This document shows positions 1 to 8,110 of a stretch of 21,870 nt of DNA, piece by piece (within the stretch, counting starts at the first letter, position 1; every line of letters begins with the position of its first letter). Under the pieces are notes generated by a model. That model ran no database searches. It saw only the letters and a program-made list of their open reading frames with translations, and had not been told where the DNA came from. Position numbers and translations under genes: made by a program. This stretch comes from Alphaproteobacteria bacterium (GTDB lineage: Bacteria; Pseudomonadota; Alphaproteobacteria; Rickettsiales; JADKJE01), in contig JADKJE010000030.1 in NCBI GenBank assembly GCA_016722515.1, positions 1-21,870 on the forward strand, given 5' to 3'.

Positions 1-2082
1 GGCGGCGGTCAGGATGCGGTTATACACGCGGGCATCAAATATTTTTCCGTCAAATGGGAGAGTATAAGGGAATAAAGAGGAATTTGTATTTCCTACAAAG
101 TTTGTTCCGGTTTCTTCCTCTACGGTTCCCGTAGGACTTTGAACTACCGTTAGAGCCTGTAAAACTCATTGATATAGAATTTTGGTTCGTTAGTTGTTGG
201 GTTTGTACTGTCATACGTCACTAAAACATGAACCCACGAGGAAAGGGTAATAGAATTTAATGGCGAACTCCATGCCCCATTGATACCCGTCATGTATTGA
301 TAATAAAATGCCTTCTTTTCCAGTGATGGCCGCGATTCCGTACCCACTTGATATACCGTTGAAATTTCCTAGTATAAAATTTGATACAGTCGGAGGATCA
401 GTATCCAAATAGACCCAGGCGCTCATTGTCTTTTGTATTTCGTTGGATACCTGCGGAAGATAATTAAAGTCGATTCCATCTGTACTTGTTCCTGCAAACT
501 CAACCGTGACAGGCTCAAGACCTTCTGATAAATAACTATCGTTTTGTTTCACGCCATATTCACAATAAATAATCCCGCCTTGCTTGATAGTAAATGCGCG
601 GTCTGTGATGTAGTAGTGATTGCTTATCCCGCTTCTGTCCTCTGTTCCTAAAATTAAGGAACCGATGGACAGCATAAGGAACGTCATGAGATGGTTTGAA
701 TTTAGGTTCGCAAGGTATTTCATTTTTGTTATCCTGCTTTTCGAGTTCTTATATTCTTCGATAACTGACAGCCCGTAGACGTTTGCCAAGTAGGTATCTT
801 TTTGATATTTTTGGTCAAACTGGAAAGGGGCATACCCATACGCTGCTTGTGAGTCGGGATCGTCTTTCGTGCTTTCAATACTATTCCCGTAATAAATGCC
901 ATATCCGCGAGCCTGTAAAAGCGTGATATAAACGCCAGCCGTCGCGTTATTCTCAATCGAATAATAAACCGTGTCACCGTAGTATGTCGCCGTCACTACT
1001 ACGTTTGCGGTGTAGTTTGTGCCACTTCCATCACTGGCCGCATTTGCAAGGTAATCCGTAGTTGCTACGGGTGTCTGCATGTTCGTACCTGATACCTGAG
1101 ACAGGCCGGAAGGGTCTGTGTAATGCGCTGAAAATTCAGCCGTTTTGCCGGAAGGGATAAAGAGCGGAGTACCCAGCTTGTAAAGCACTTTCAACGATGT
1201 ATCAGTTATAACGGGGTGGGCGCGGATAATGGAGGCATTCAATAATCCATCTTCGGGCAATAAAATATTATGCTCTTCCATATCCGCATGGATAGCCGCG
1301 TCCTCGTATGCGCCTTCGTTCCCTATAATCTTCGTACCATCCTCTGCAAGAATGAAAGTGTTATCTTCTGCGAGGATATAAGAGTCTGTGTCGCTTACTA
1401 CCCAAACTTGATCCAACGCCCGCCAGCCTTGACGGGATAGCATATTTTCGGCAACGAGTGTACCGTCTTGCTTGACGTAGATGTATCCTAGCTCTGAGTT
1501 TGCCAACTTCGTAAATTCCGATAATGCCATTGTCTTTCTTTGCACGTTATCGAATACAGCGGGGAAAGTAAATGAACCGGTCGCAAATTCGGTATCCTCT
1601 GGTTGAATGGATAACCGCGCAAGTATCAACGCCATTGCTTCATCAATGCGCTTGTTTAGCGCGATTGTTGCGCCCTTCATCGGATAATTTACAGGGACGT
1701 ACATCCAGTCAACTGCCATAACCCGCGTTTGCTCATTGCCCCAATTTTTATCATCTGAGTCAATGGACATAATGCGACCCGTCCATATTTCTTCTGTGAT
1801 ACCCTTAAACGTACCCATGACGCGGATTTTTGTGCCCTTGTTAAAGCCTGTCAGGGTGGACAATCCGCGCACAGCATCCCCACCCATAGGCGAGAAGTAT
1901 TTACTCTTATTATTCAGGGTGATATTGAGAGTACCAAGAGCCGCAACCCGTTGGTCAGGTTTCCATCCGCCTAATCCATTATTGCCAGCAATATCACCGA
2001 CAACATAAGCGGATATGTCCACCCATGCGGAGCCGTTATAGTATTCGGTAGTGATCGCGTCAAGATACGCTTCGACTGTCAT
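1..2082 (-). CDS. Minor tail protein with C-terminal LamG-like domain (partial, two indels)
   Basis: This structural protein follows the tape measure gene, the usual place for distal tail or baseplate proteins. The intact frame gives 623 residues from the ATG that overlaps the tape measure stop as TAATG. The N-terminal half looks like a tail-tip protein. Near residues 230-255 is a small repeat (YILAED, FILAED) of a kind common in phage tail proteins. From about residue 545 a concanavalin-A/LamG-type domain begins (MSAWVYLDTDPP). The frame breaks near 316-319, where one extra base in a T4 run (plus strand) moves coding to a second frame (AWSSPLNSITLSSWVHVLV). A missing base near 165-168 then leads to a third frame (GKIFDARVYNRILTAA, a typical LamG end) that stays open to the window edge. 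The C-terminus lies outside the window. Host glycan binding by the LamG part is inferred from the fold. Confidence 0.8.
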
Positions 2083-3512
2083 TAGTCCCGCGCCTTTGCA
2101 AACTCAACCGCAAGGATAGCCGCGAGTTTATAGTAATCAAATCCCATGCTTGCAGAGGCTTGATTATTATTGACTTGCGACCCACTAGGAAGATTGAGTA
2201 ATTCCGGCCCGCGCTCTCCTACCCATGTGAGGCCGGAGGCAGGCCCGCCGGATGCGCGACGATTTGCGCCGCTTGTCTTTGGGGGTGTCTGAAAAGCAGA
2301 TCCGTATCCCTGATAAGGTGTGTAGCCTGCGGGGGTTGAAAGGTTCTGCTTGCCCGCGATTACATTCAGCATATCAATGGTTCGCTGTAATCCGTTATTA
2401 AAGAAATTCCAAGTTGCGGTCAGTCCTTGAAGGATAAGGTCAATCGCCTGTAAAGCCGTGATACCGATGGCTTTCCAGTCCAGTATCAGTCCTTGACCTT
2501 CGCCGCCGAATACAATATTGAAACGGTCAGAAATTGCGGTAAGCAACTCATTCCAGTGTTGCTTTATCATGGATGTCTCAAATTGGCTTGATTGTTGGAA
2601 GTCAGCAAATCCCGTTTTCATATTGTCGGTAAATTGATTCCATGCGGGGATACCTTCATTGATAACCCAATCCGAAATACGCATGAGGCTATCCATGAGC
2701 GGTTGAATGTCAATACCCGTAAAGGCTTCAAAGTCTGCAAAGAACTTGTCCCAATTACCTGTATTGATACCCAATGCTATATCGCTTGCCAGCGTGCCGA
2801 GCTTCTCGCCAATGTTGCGGATACCGTCCGCTATCCACGGGGATTGAACCCAATCAATAAAGGTTTTGAGTAATTCACTTGCACCGGGGAGCAATGGCCC
2901 CGTGAAAGCGTTTGAAAGTCCTGTAAAGGTGAGTTGTACTTCATTCAAATTGCGCTGAAAGTCTTCGTACTGGTTTGGGTCAAGGGATAAGCCCAAAGAC
3001 TCAACCTTACGCTTAACTTGATCTATCCCGCCCTCTTTTGCAAGCGTGTCGAATACGTCTACCAGTTTCGCGCCTGATTTGCCGAATACATTTGTGAGGA
3101 AGTCTACCCGCTCGGTTTGCGTCCCAAACTCGGCATACTTCGAGGCAATATCATTCATTAAATCGGATTGGTCGCGTACATTCCCGCCCGCGTCTTTGAT
3201 ACTGATACCGAAGTCCTCCAACGCTTTTCCTGTTGTAGACAATTCGCCGGAAGAGTCTAGTAAGCCCTTCGCCATGATGACCGTCGCATTTGAGAGGGTG
3301 TCAATTTCAACGCCTGCTTTTTTCGCAACAAAAGACCATGCCGCTAGTTTATCGGTACTCATTCCAGTAACGTCGCCGAGTTGGTCAAGTCCTTCAGCCC
3401 ATTCCTGTGTTCTTTCTACGGCTCCAGACACAAGGCCAGTAATAGCCTTGATACCTTCGAGCAACATGCCAGTGTTGAAACTGATGGGGATAACTAGACC
3501 TTCAAGCTGCAT
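2082..3512 (-). CDS. Tail tape measure protein
   Basis: This 476-residue protein sets tail length and sits inside the tail tube. It follows the tail assembly chaperones directly, starting at a TAATG overlap, and precedes the minor tail gene. The N-terminal third (to about residue 190) resembles the conserved head of tape measure proteins, with a GMSTDKLAAWSFVAKKAG stretch. The middle is helical and tryptophan-rich. The C-terminus has the family-typical SGLTWVGERGPELLNLPSGS sequence. At roughly 0.15 nm per residue, the usual tape-measure rule, it would suit a tail of about 70 nm. It is short for the family but the frame is intact. No lytic transglycosylase or peptidase domain is evident. Confidence 0.9.
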   Translation of the reverse strand: MQLEGLVIPISFNTGMLLEGIKAITGLVSGAVERTQEWAEGLDQLGDVTGMSTDKLAAWSFVAKKAGVEIDTLSNATVIMAKGLLDSSGELSTTGKALEDFGISIKDAGGNVRDQSDLMNDIASKYAEFGTQTERVDFLTNVFGKSGAKLVDVFDTLAKEGGIDQVKRKVESLGLSLDPNQYEDFQRNLNEVQLTFTGLSNAFTGPLLPGASELLKTFIDWVQSPWIADGIRNIGEKLGTLASDIALGINTGNWDKFFADFEAFTGIDIQPLMDSLMRISDWVINEGIPAWNQFTDNMKTGFADFQQSSQFETSMIKQHWNELLTAISDRFNIVFGGEGQGLILDWKAIGITALQAIDLILQGLTATWNFFNNGLQRTIDMLNVIAGKQNLSTPAGYTPYQGYGSAFQTPPKTSGANRRASGGPASGLTWVGERGPELLNLPSGSQVNNNQASASMGFDYYKLAAILAVEFAKARD

Positions 3513-3835
3513 TACTTCCTCGTTTTATTCCGCTTTGAAGCGGCCTTGATAATGTCCATGTTGGCTTTCATTTGTGCGGGCGATTGCTCGCGTGATTTTG
3601 CCTCGCCCCAATAGTCATGGATAAGATCGGCTATATTCGGCAACTGCTTCACACGTCCAAGCATAAGGGCTTGTATAACCTCTGCGGTTCGTAAATCGGC
3701 TCTTTCCTCTGGGAAAGGTTCGGTTGCATAAATGGCTTGCCAATAAACGTATTCGCTCGCGTCCATTCCTGCGAGCATTTCAGCAACGCTTCGCCAGCCT
3801 AAGACGCGGCAGAGTTGGAAGTCAAAACGTCCGTT
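3512..3835 (-). CDS. Tail assembly chaperone frameshift extension (gpT part of gpGT)
   Basis: This is the -1 frame continuation of the upstream chaperone. The largest stand-alone frame begins at an ATG at 3778, but coding sense extends upstream to the slippery site as NGRFDFQLCRVLGWRSVAEM, with no stop between. The fusion would be about 205 residues: 98 from the first frame and 107 from this one. In the lambda model a few per cent of ribosomes make the fusion, whose extension binds the tape measure protein. The stop overlaps the tape measure start as TAATG. The GWRSVAEMLAGMDASEYVYW segment resembles the conserved gpT-type region. Confidence 0.82.
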   Translation of the reverse strand, partial: NGRFDFQLCRVLGWRSVAEMLAGMDASEYVYWQAIYATEPFPEERADLRTAEVIQALMLGRVKQLPNIADLIHDYWGEAKSREQSPAQMKANMDIIKAASKRNKTRK

Positions 3836-4128
3836 TTTTTTAGCTCGTTTACCGCGTCCTCAACGGCTTTACTGCCTAGCCCGTTGAAAGCGAAGATTTC
3901 TTTGGTAAGTTGACTAATGATGGAAGTCGGCAATAATCCAATATCGTCAGGCGATAACACAGGGTCAACTATGGATGTAGACACAAGCCCGAAAATTTCC
4001 GCGCTCTGCATGTCCTTCCCGCGTAACTGAAACGCCTCGGAGGCAGTAAGCGCACGAATAACCATAGACCCGCCCTCTATGGTTATCTCTTTTGTACGTG
4101 CTTTTATCAGGTCGTCACGCGTCCACAT
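3799..4128 (-). CDS. Tail assembly chaperone, short form (gpG-like)
   Basis: This 109-residue protein lies between the tail tube and tape measure genes, where lambda-type phages encode gpG. Such proteins coat the tape measure during tail assembly and are not in the virion. It starts with ATG two bases after the tail tube stop. Near its 3' end is an A8 run (3834-3841) holding an in-phase A AAA AAA slippery heptamer. Normal termination after it yields this short form. A -1 slip yields the longer fusion described separately. It is recognised by position, size and the frameshift arrangement more than by sequence. Confidence 0.8.
   Translation of the reverse strand: MWTRDDLIKARTKEITIEGGSMVIRALTASEAFQLRGKDMQSAEIFGLVSTSIVDPVLSPDDIGLLPTSIISQLTKEIFAFNGLGSKAVEDAVNELKKTDVLTSNSAAS
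3835..3841 (-). promoter_or_regulatory. Programmed -1 ribosomal frameshift site
   Basis: The minus strand reads CTA AAA AAA ACG in the chaperone frame, giving a canonical A AAA AAA heptamer within an A8 run. Slipping back one base enters the open gpT frame with AAC GGA CGT. Frameshifting here is a conserved property of tail chaperone genes. The run length could also be an assembly artefact, but the two-frame layout is as expected for the family. Confidence 0.8.
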
Positions 4129-4129
4129 A

Positions 4130-4528
4130 CTACGAACTCAAGTCCAGAGAGTCAGATGGGCGGAAAGTGATTTCAGCCTTAAGTACTTCGGGCTTGCTCG
4201 CGTCTGCGGTTAGAGGCTTGATCGCCGTCGGGATCGCCTGAAAACGTTGTGTGCTGTTGTCAGGGTAAGTGATGGTATAAGCCGCCTTTGTCCCTGCGAC
4301 AAGGTCTGTAACGATGGTGGCAATATTCGCCATGTCATAATTGATCGTCGCTTTGAACTCGCCCATTTCGCGGAGTTTGCCGGAGATGAATTGACGCACG
4401 CCGCCGGAGCTGTGATTCGTGCTTTCAACTGCGGGGTTGGAGTATTCGGGCGGGTCGATTGATACCAACTCGCCAATTGAAGTTGTGGCCTTCTTAAGCA
4501 GAGTGCCGTAATTGGTTGTGTTTGCCAT
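4130..4528 (-). CDS. Major tail tube protein
   Basis: This 132-residue protein would polymerise as hexameric rings to form the tail tube. It has the order and size of small siphovirus tube proteins, lying between tail completion and the assembly chaperones. The sequence is beta-rich, with a central Gly/Ser loop (NHSSGGVRQFISGKLREMGE) and a strand-rich C-terminal half. It starts with ATG two bases after the upstream stop. It ends with TAG, one base from the next ATG, which is useful evidence that TAG is a normal stop in this genome. Confidence 0.8.
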   Translation of the reverse strand: MANTTNYGTLLKKATTSIGELVSIDPPEYSNPAVESTNHSSGGVRQFISGKLREMGEFKATINYDMANIATIVTDLVAGTKAAYTITYPDNSTQRFQAIPTAIKPLTADASKPEVLKAEITFRPSDSLDLSS

Positions 4529-4530
4529 TT

Positions 4531-4881
4531 CTACACCTCATTCCATACATAAAATTCGACGATGCGCCGATATAGCGCGGATTCTTCGTCGATAAAATCG
4601 CTGATTGTTTCAGCTACGATCAATTCGATATTTGTTTGATTTAGGTCAAGCGCGGCTTTCACGCTATCGGCTAGGGTGATTGCGGCGGCGTAGGTATTTG
4701 CCCAACATGACACCTGCAAGCGGCGGCGTACCATGTCGTTACCGCCATGATGACGGGCGGTAACTTCGCTGATAAATTGATAGCATCCACCCGGAAGGGT
4801 TGCGCCCTGCTTTGGCATACTGAGCGGGTAAAACGTCCCCACGCTTGCCAGCTTTCCAGCGATTACGGATTCAATGGTCAT
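4531..4881 (-). CDS. Tail completion / tail terminator-like protein (DUF3168-type)
   Basis: This 116-residue protein matches the DUF3168/gpU-like pattern: an N-terminal helix (IAGKLASVGTFYPLSMPKQG), a central strand containing VRRRLQVSCWANTYAAAITLADSV, and a C-terminal strand (ALYRRIVEFYVWNEV). Such proteins cap the tail tube and join it to the head. The ATG overlaps the end of the HK97 gp10-like gene. The assignment rests on these motifs and on gene order. Confidence 0.8.
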   Translation of the reverse strand: MTIESVIAGKLASVGTFYPLSMPKQGATLPGGCYQFISEVTARHHGGNDMVRRRLQVSCWANTYAAAITLADSVKAALDLNQTNIELIVAETISDFIDEESALYRRIVEFYVWNEV

Positions 4882-5240
4882 TTCGTTATGTCCCTGAGAT
4901 TAGCCGTTACACTGTCCACAACTGCAGAGAGGGCGGCCAACTCTTCAGTATCAAGCGCATTTCGCAAGAACGGTTGAGCGGGAACGTATGAGCCGCTTCG
5001 GGTGTAATGTCCGAACTCAACATAGGAGGCGTAAGGGGCTTCAAATCCGACTTCAACATCATTACCGTTTTTTGAGACAAAAACGGTTGATTTTAGATAG
5101 CCAGAATCAACTGGACAATTACTTTCCGCCTTTACCGCGATTACTAACGCGCCCTCTGCAAGATCATCAACGGTGAAAGCCAGTCCTACCGCTTCGAGTT
5201 GCGCTTTGAGTTTGCTCATTCCTGCGATTACTGCGGGCAT
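4878..5240 (-). CDS. HK97 gp10-like head-tail joining protein
   Basis: This 120-residue protein carries the family signature: NCPVDSGYLKSTVFV followed by a VGFEAPYASYVEFG stretch and an aromatic/proline C-terminal segment (PAQPFLRNALD). Proteins of this family act at head completion or tail attachment. The start shares one base with the upstream stop (TAATG) and the stop overlaps the next start (ATGA), indicating translational coupling. Confidence 0.88.
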   Translation of the reverse strand: MPAVIAGMSKLKAQLEAVGLAFTVDDLAEGALVIAVKAESNCPVDSGYLKSTVFVSKNGNDVEVGFEAPYASYVEFGHYTRSGSYVPAQPFLRNALDTEELAALSAVVDSVTANLRDITK

Positions 5241-5593
5241 TAGATGGATACCTTTTTGAGTGGGACAATCTTCACATTACGCCCGAGTTGCACGCCGTCT
5301 ACCGAGTACGTCACGCCGTCACTAATTACCTTGTACCCTACTTGTACCGCCTGAGACATTGCGACACGTAAAACCGCGTCAGCATCAATGGTGACAATCT
5401 CGCCTCTGTAGTTGCGATATTCCTTTTGGGTCATAAGCCCACAAGTTACCAAAGTCCCAGAGTCAAAAGAATCGGTCATTTGACCTAAACTATCGGACGC
5501 GCTTGTACGGGCGTAAAGGGTCACTTGATCGTTGAAACTCTCGCCCTGTGTAACGGTCATGCGTGCGACTTCGGCGGCGGTGAGACTTCTCAT
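5240..5593 (-). CDS. Head closure / head-tail adaptor protein
   Basis: This is a 117-residue protein when started at the ATG overlapping the upstream stop (ATGA at 5593). A longer frame from a TTG three codons earlier is possible but less likely. The sequence fits small head-tail adaptors of the SPP1 gp16/HK97 type: QVTLYARTSASDSLGQMT, then a beta-rich body ending VQLGRNVKIVPLKKV. It lies between the connector and the gp10-like gene, as in other siphoviruses. Its role is inferred mainly from position. Confidence 0.7.
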   Translation of the reverse strand: MRSLTAAEVARMTVTQGESFNDQVTLYARTSASDSLGQMTDSFDSGTLVTCGLMTQKEYRNYRGEIVTIDADAVLRVAMSQAVQVGYKVISDGVTYSVDGVQLGRNVKIVPLKKVSI

Positions 5594-5958
5594 GCAACCC
5601 AATCCGCGTGATCGTCATTTGTTGAGTACCCAATGGCGTAATTGGATGAATAGACAACCGCGTCAGTGATTGCATTATTGAGATTATTGCGAATCATCTC
5701 GGCCTGTTGGCTTCGTGAGTAGCTCGCGCCGTCCGCGCTGAAATTGTAATCAAGAGATACATCATTTAGAGCCTGCCGCCATACTGCCACGTCAGCGATT
5801 GCATGTAACTTTTTCGCGTCCGTCGCCTCGGCTTCGGTTGCAACGCCGTACAATTCGAGCGTCTTGTCCGTGATCGCTACAAGTTGAACACTATCCGACC
5901 ATCCGAGTTGTGTTTTGATCTGCGAGAAATTAGCGGTTATATAGTCAGCGAGTGCCAT
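5590..5958 (-). CDS. Head-tail connector protein
   Basis: This 122-residue helical protein is the first gene after the major capsid gene, the usual site of the gp6/gp15-type connector ring. It starts with ATG at 5958 behind an AAAGGT ribosome site that follows a GC-rich hairpin. The body is mostly helices (MALADYITANFSQIKTQLGW, ADVAVWRQALNDVSLDY), consistent with connector folds. There is no unique motif, so the call rests on position, length and secondary structure. Confidence 0.62.
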   Translation of the reverse strand: MALADYITANFSQIKTQLGWSDSVQLVAITDKTLELYGVATEAEATDAKKLHAIADVAVWRQALNDVSLDYNFSADGASYSRSQQAEMIRNNLNNAITDAVVYSSNYAIGYSTNDDHADWVA

Positions 5959-5970
5959 AGATACCTTTCA

Positions 5971-5999
5971 CCCGCCGAGTGTGGAGGTCACCCGGCGGG
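5971..5999 (-). promoter_or_regulatory. GC-rich hairpin between major capsid and connector genes
   Basis: CCCGCCG and CGGCGGG form a 7-bp all-GC stem around a 15-base loop. On the minus strand it lies downstream of the capsid stop and just before the connector ribosome site. No U-tract follows on that strand, so it is not a classical terminator there. It could stabilise the capsid mRNA 3' end or lower readthrough. On the plus strand a CTTTTC follows it, but no plus-strand gene needs a terminator. Confidence 0.5.
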
Positions 6000-6017
6000 C
6001 TTTTCAAAGGAGTATAA

Positions 6018-7106
6018 TTATCGGGTGCGTACCAAGCCCGAAGGATTAGAATAGGTAGTTTGATGTCCACCGTCAAGGATTGCAGCGGAGTGACGGCCCC
6101 AAACGCCAAAGCCAATTTCAGCCTCGTAGGTCTGAGCGGACAACGGATGAGCATTGAACTCCGCAACCAAGCGGAGGCCATTCAGCGCGGTGAACTTGTC
6201 AACGCGGTGAACAATCGGCTTCATCGGAGCGTCAACGGCGTTTGCCATGTAATAGCCGGAAGGAATCCACGAGCGAGTAATAACAGGATAACCAGCCCAA
6301 TAACCCACGAGTTTATTCGCAGGGTCTTCGCTTGCTACCTGAGTTTCAATCGTGCCGGAAGTGCGACCCGGTACAGCCAACACACCCAAAGTAAGAGCGG
6401 TGAATTTGGTTGACGCAAGGCCAGTGAGGGTTGAAACGTTGGCTTGATTGATTACCAACTGGACATTCGTCAACCCGTGTTCAGTCACGTTGGCAATGAG
6501 TGCATCAATGTCGGTGTAAGCGAGAGCCGCGCCATCCGTACCAGCGTAGTGATTATGGGTAGACTTCGTGAAAGCAGTTCCATCCGGGGCGTTCGGAATC
6601 GCCATACCATCGGCATTCAAAAGGCGTTTGACAGCCAATGTCGTACCGTCGCCGAACTTGTCCACAAAACTGTAGTTGGCTTTGCCAAAGAGAGCCGCTT
6701 TCAACTCGTTACGGAAGCGGGTCACATAGGCAGTTTGAAAGCCGAGTACGCGGGTTGCCATATCGGCGGGGGTAGCGCGTGCCATGAAATCAGCAGTCCA
6801 GCCAGTCGAGCGGCTAAACTTGCGGAGTGGGAAATCGATTTCCTCGCCCTGTGTGTCCTTCTGGGTGCGAGCCACGCCGGTTTCGTCAACTTCGAGCATC
6901 TCGCCCTCTTCGGATGCGCCATAAATGCGGCGTACATCGGAAGTGGTTTCAGCGATCATACCGATTTGATCGGCTACCTGAGCATTCAGCCAGTCCAAAT
7001 GGGCTTGAATAGCGCGGGCAATGTTGTCAAATCCGAACTGAGAAGCGGGAACGAAACGCTGTGCTAGTAAATCCTCAAGGGAGTAAGTGCCAGTATATTT
7101 ATTCAT
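6018..7106 (-). CDS. Major capsid protein (HK97-fold)
   Basis: This 362-residue protein would form the icosahedral shell. It follows scaffold and decoration genes and precedes the connectors. An N-terminal helical region (to about residue 110) is followed by a segment (FPLRKFSRSTGWTADFMAR) like the start of the HK97-type fold. The rest is alpha/beta with A-domain-like features (NVQLVINQANVSTLTGL, YWAGYPVITRSWIP). The ending NAHPLSAQTYEAEIGFGVWG resembles a P-domain strand. It starts at ATG behind a GGGAG ribosome site. The frame is intact. Confidence 0.85.
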   Translation of the reverse strand: MNKYTGTYSLEDLLAQRFVPASQFGFDNIARAIQAHLDWLNAQVADQIGMIAETTSDVRRIYGASEEGEMLEVDETGVARTQKDTQGEEIDFPLRKFSRSTGWTADFMARATPADMATRVLGFQTAYVTRFRNELKAALFGKANYSFVDKFGDGTTLAVKRLLNADGMAIPNAPDGTAFTKSTHNHYAGTDGAALAYTDIDALIANVTEHGLTNVQLVINQANVSTLTGLASTKFTALTLGVLAVPGRTSGTIETQVASEDPANKLVGYWAGYPVITRSWIPSGYYMANAVDAPMKPIVHRVDKFTALNGLRLVAEFNAHPLSAQTYEAEIGFGVWGRHSAAILDGGHQTTYSNPSGLVRTR

Positions 7107-7118
7107 GTCTGCTCTCCC

Positions 7119-7541
7119 TTATGCTACAGCGGCACGAAGTCCGGGAGGCGCAATGACGATAATCTCTTTGTCAGAGATCGCCATAGCGACGGGAGTCGTT
7201 CCAGTGGTTTCAAGTTGATTGGTTGCGCCGACATAAAAACGAGTGCCGGGGGTGTACGCGTCTGAATCTTCCAGCCATTCCATAATCAGGCCTAAGCCTT
7301 TAATGGTGCAGGGAAGTCCGCCGTCACTGTCATTTGCGGACATGGCAAAACCGTCAAACGCCAATTCATTTGTAGAATCGTCGGTTGCGGGGCGGATCGC
7401 GCCGTTACTGTCAATAAAGACAGGGGCGAGCTTTTCAAATGCAAGACCGGGGCCAGCCGTCAGCAATTCAGAAATATTTACACAAGTCTGTGCGCTGATG
7501 GTGTCATACCCGGCTTTGGTTGATTTTACAACTGCGGCCAT
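7119..7541 (-). CDS. Head decoration / capsid cement protein (DUF2190-like)
   Basis: This 140-residue beta-rich, Gly/Ala-rich protein lies between scaffold and major capsid genes, the typical place for a trimeric decoration protein. Recognisable elements are LAFEKLAPVFIDSNGAIRPA, DGFAMSANDSDGG and YTPGTRFYVGATNQLETTG, like DUF2190-type proteins. It starts at ATG behind a GAGGT ribosome site. It would bind the outside of the capsid after expansion. The function is inferred from the family pattern and neighbours. Confidence 0.75.
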   Translation of the reverse strand: MAAVVKSTKAGYDTISAQTCVNISELLTAGPGLAFEKLAPVFIDSNGAIRPATDDSTNELAFDGFAMSANDSDGGLPCTIKGLGLIMEWLEDSDAYTPGTRFYVGATNQLETTGTTPVAMAISDKEIIVIAPPGLRAAVA

Positions 7542-7549
7542 AATTTACC

Positions 7550-7972
7550 TCATACAATATTGATCGTTTTCTTTTGCCCGCCGTGTGTGTCACGGCTTGA
7601 AGGCAAGGGAGGGATTTCCTTTTTCGTGATTACGTTGGCCGGGTCTGACAACCATTCTAACTGAGCAACGGGTGAAAGATTATCCAGCAACTTAATCAGC
7701 GGATCGGGTAAATCCTTACGCAAGGCTTCCACCTTTTCGGCGGCGGCTTCGTTTGCGGCTTGTTCTTTCGCTTCAATAGTGGATTTGAATCCGATGTACT
7801 CGGTTTGCAATTCCTTGTATTTCGCGTCATGCTTTCGCCGCTCTTCAGCCAGTAGCTTATTTACTTCGGATTGTGTGAGGGTTTTTTCAGTCGATTTTGT
7901 ACCCGGTGACTGTTCCGGTTCCTTCACTTCGGTTTCTTGCTCGGTGGTTTCCTTGCTTGTTTCTTCGGCCAT
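7550..7972 (-). CDS. Capsid scaffolding protein
   Basis: This 140-residue protein starts the capsid operon. It has an acidic, Glu/Thr/Ser-rich disordered N-terminus (residues 1-32). A long charged coiled coil follows (SEVNKLLAEERRKHDAKYKE and on, about 35-90). It ends in a short basic, proline-containing tail (TKKEIPPLPSSRDTHGG). This is the normal design of phage scaffolds that template the procapsid and bind capsid protein through the C-terminus. No protease gene is visible nearby. It starts at ATG after a GAGGATAA ribosome site, downstream of a terminator and candidate promoter. Confidence 0.78.
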   Translation of the reverse strand: MAEETSKETTEQETEVKEPEQSPGTKSTEKTLTQSEVNKLLAEERRKHDAKYKELQTEYIGFKSTIEAKEQAANEAAAEKVEALRKDLPDPLIKLLDNLSPVAQLEWLSDPANVITKKEIPPLPSSRDTHGGQKKTINIV

Positions 7973-8013
7973 TTATCCTCTTTTCGGCTAGAGTAAGCCG
8001 CTCCCCTGTTTTG

Positions 8014-8023
8014 TTTGTACAAA
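8014..8023. promoter_or_regulatory. TTTGTACAAA palindrome upstream of the capsid operon
   Basis: This perfect 10-bp palindrome is centred on GTAC and lies in the leader of the scaffold operon. It contains the GTACAA core of the 11-bp repeats near 15.6 kb in both orientations, so it could be a second site for the same protein. A 10-bp palindrome can also occur by chance. Confidence 0.3.
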
Positions 8024-8044
8024 TGCTTTGCAATACCTTTTCAC

Positions 8045-8073
8045 AATATACAACAAAACCCCACTTTTTACAA
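8045..8073 (-). promoter_or_regulatory. Candidate promoter for the capsid-tail operon
   Basis: On the minus strand TTGTAA (8068-8073) and TATATT (8045-8050) are separated by 17 bases, a fair sigma-70 match. The -35 hexamer lies inside the upstream terminator hairpin, so termination and re-initiation would be back to back. This suits an independently timed late operon starting with the scaffold gene. Confidence 0.4.
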
Positions 8074-8079
8074 GTGGGG
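8051..8079 (-). terminator. Rho-independent terminator after the endonuclease VII gene
   Basis: On the minus strand CCCCACTT and AAGTGGGG form an 8-bp stem with a 5-base loop, followed directly by TTTTGTTG. It lies 31 bases after the endonuclease VII stop and marks the end of block B. Confidence 0.85.
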
Positions 8080-8110
8080 TGATTATAGAATGGCGGTGCT
8101 TCGTTGCTGT

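Noticed and set aside
3046..3549. Long plus-strand open frames, such as those at 3046-3549, 6444-7067 and 11015-11455.
   Set aside because: They lie antisense to well-supported minus-strand genes, show no family motifs and lack ribosome sites. No plus-strand gene is supported anywhere in the window.
4210..4476. Second minus-strand frame inside the tail tube gene.
   Set aside because: It is a shadow of the intact tube gene in another frame, Arg/Ser-rich, with no ribosome site.
5331..5347. Two TTGTAC copies 11 bp apart inside the head closure gene, like the 15.6 kb array.
   Set aside because: Only two units, explained by codons for V-Q-V-G-Y-K. GTACAA is not rare in this sequence, so chance is enough.
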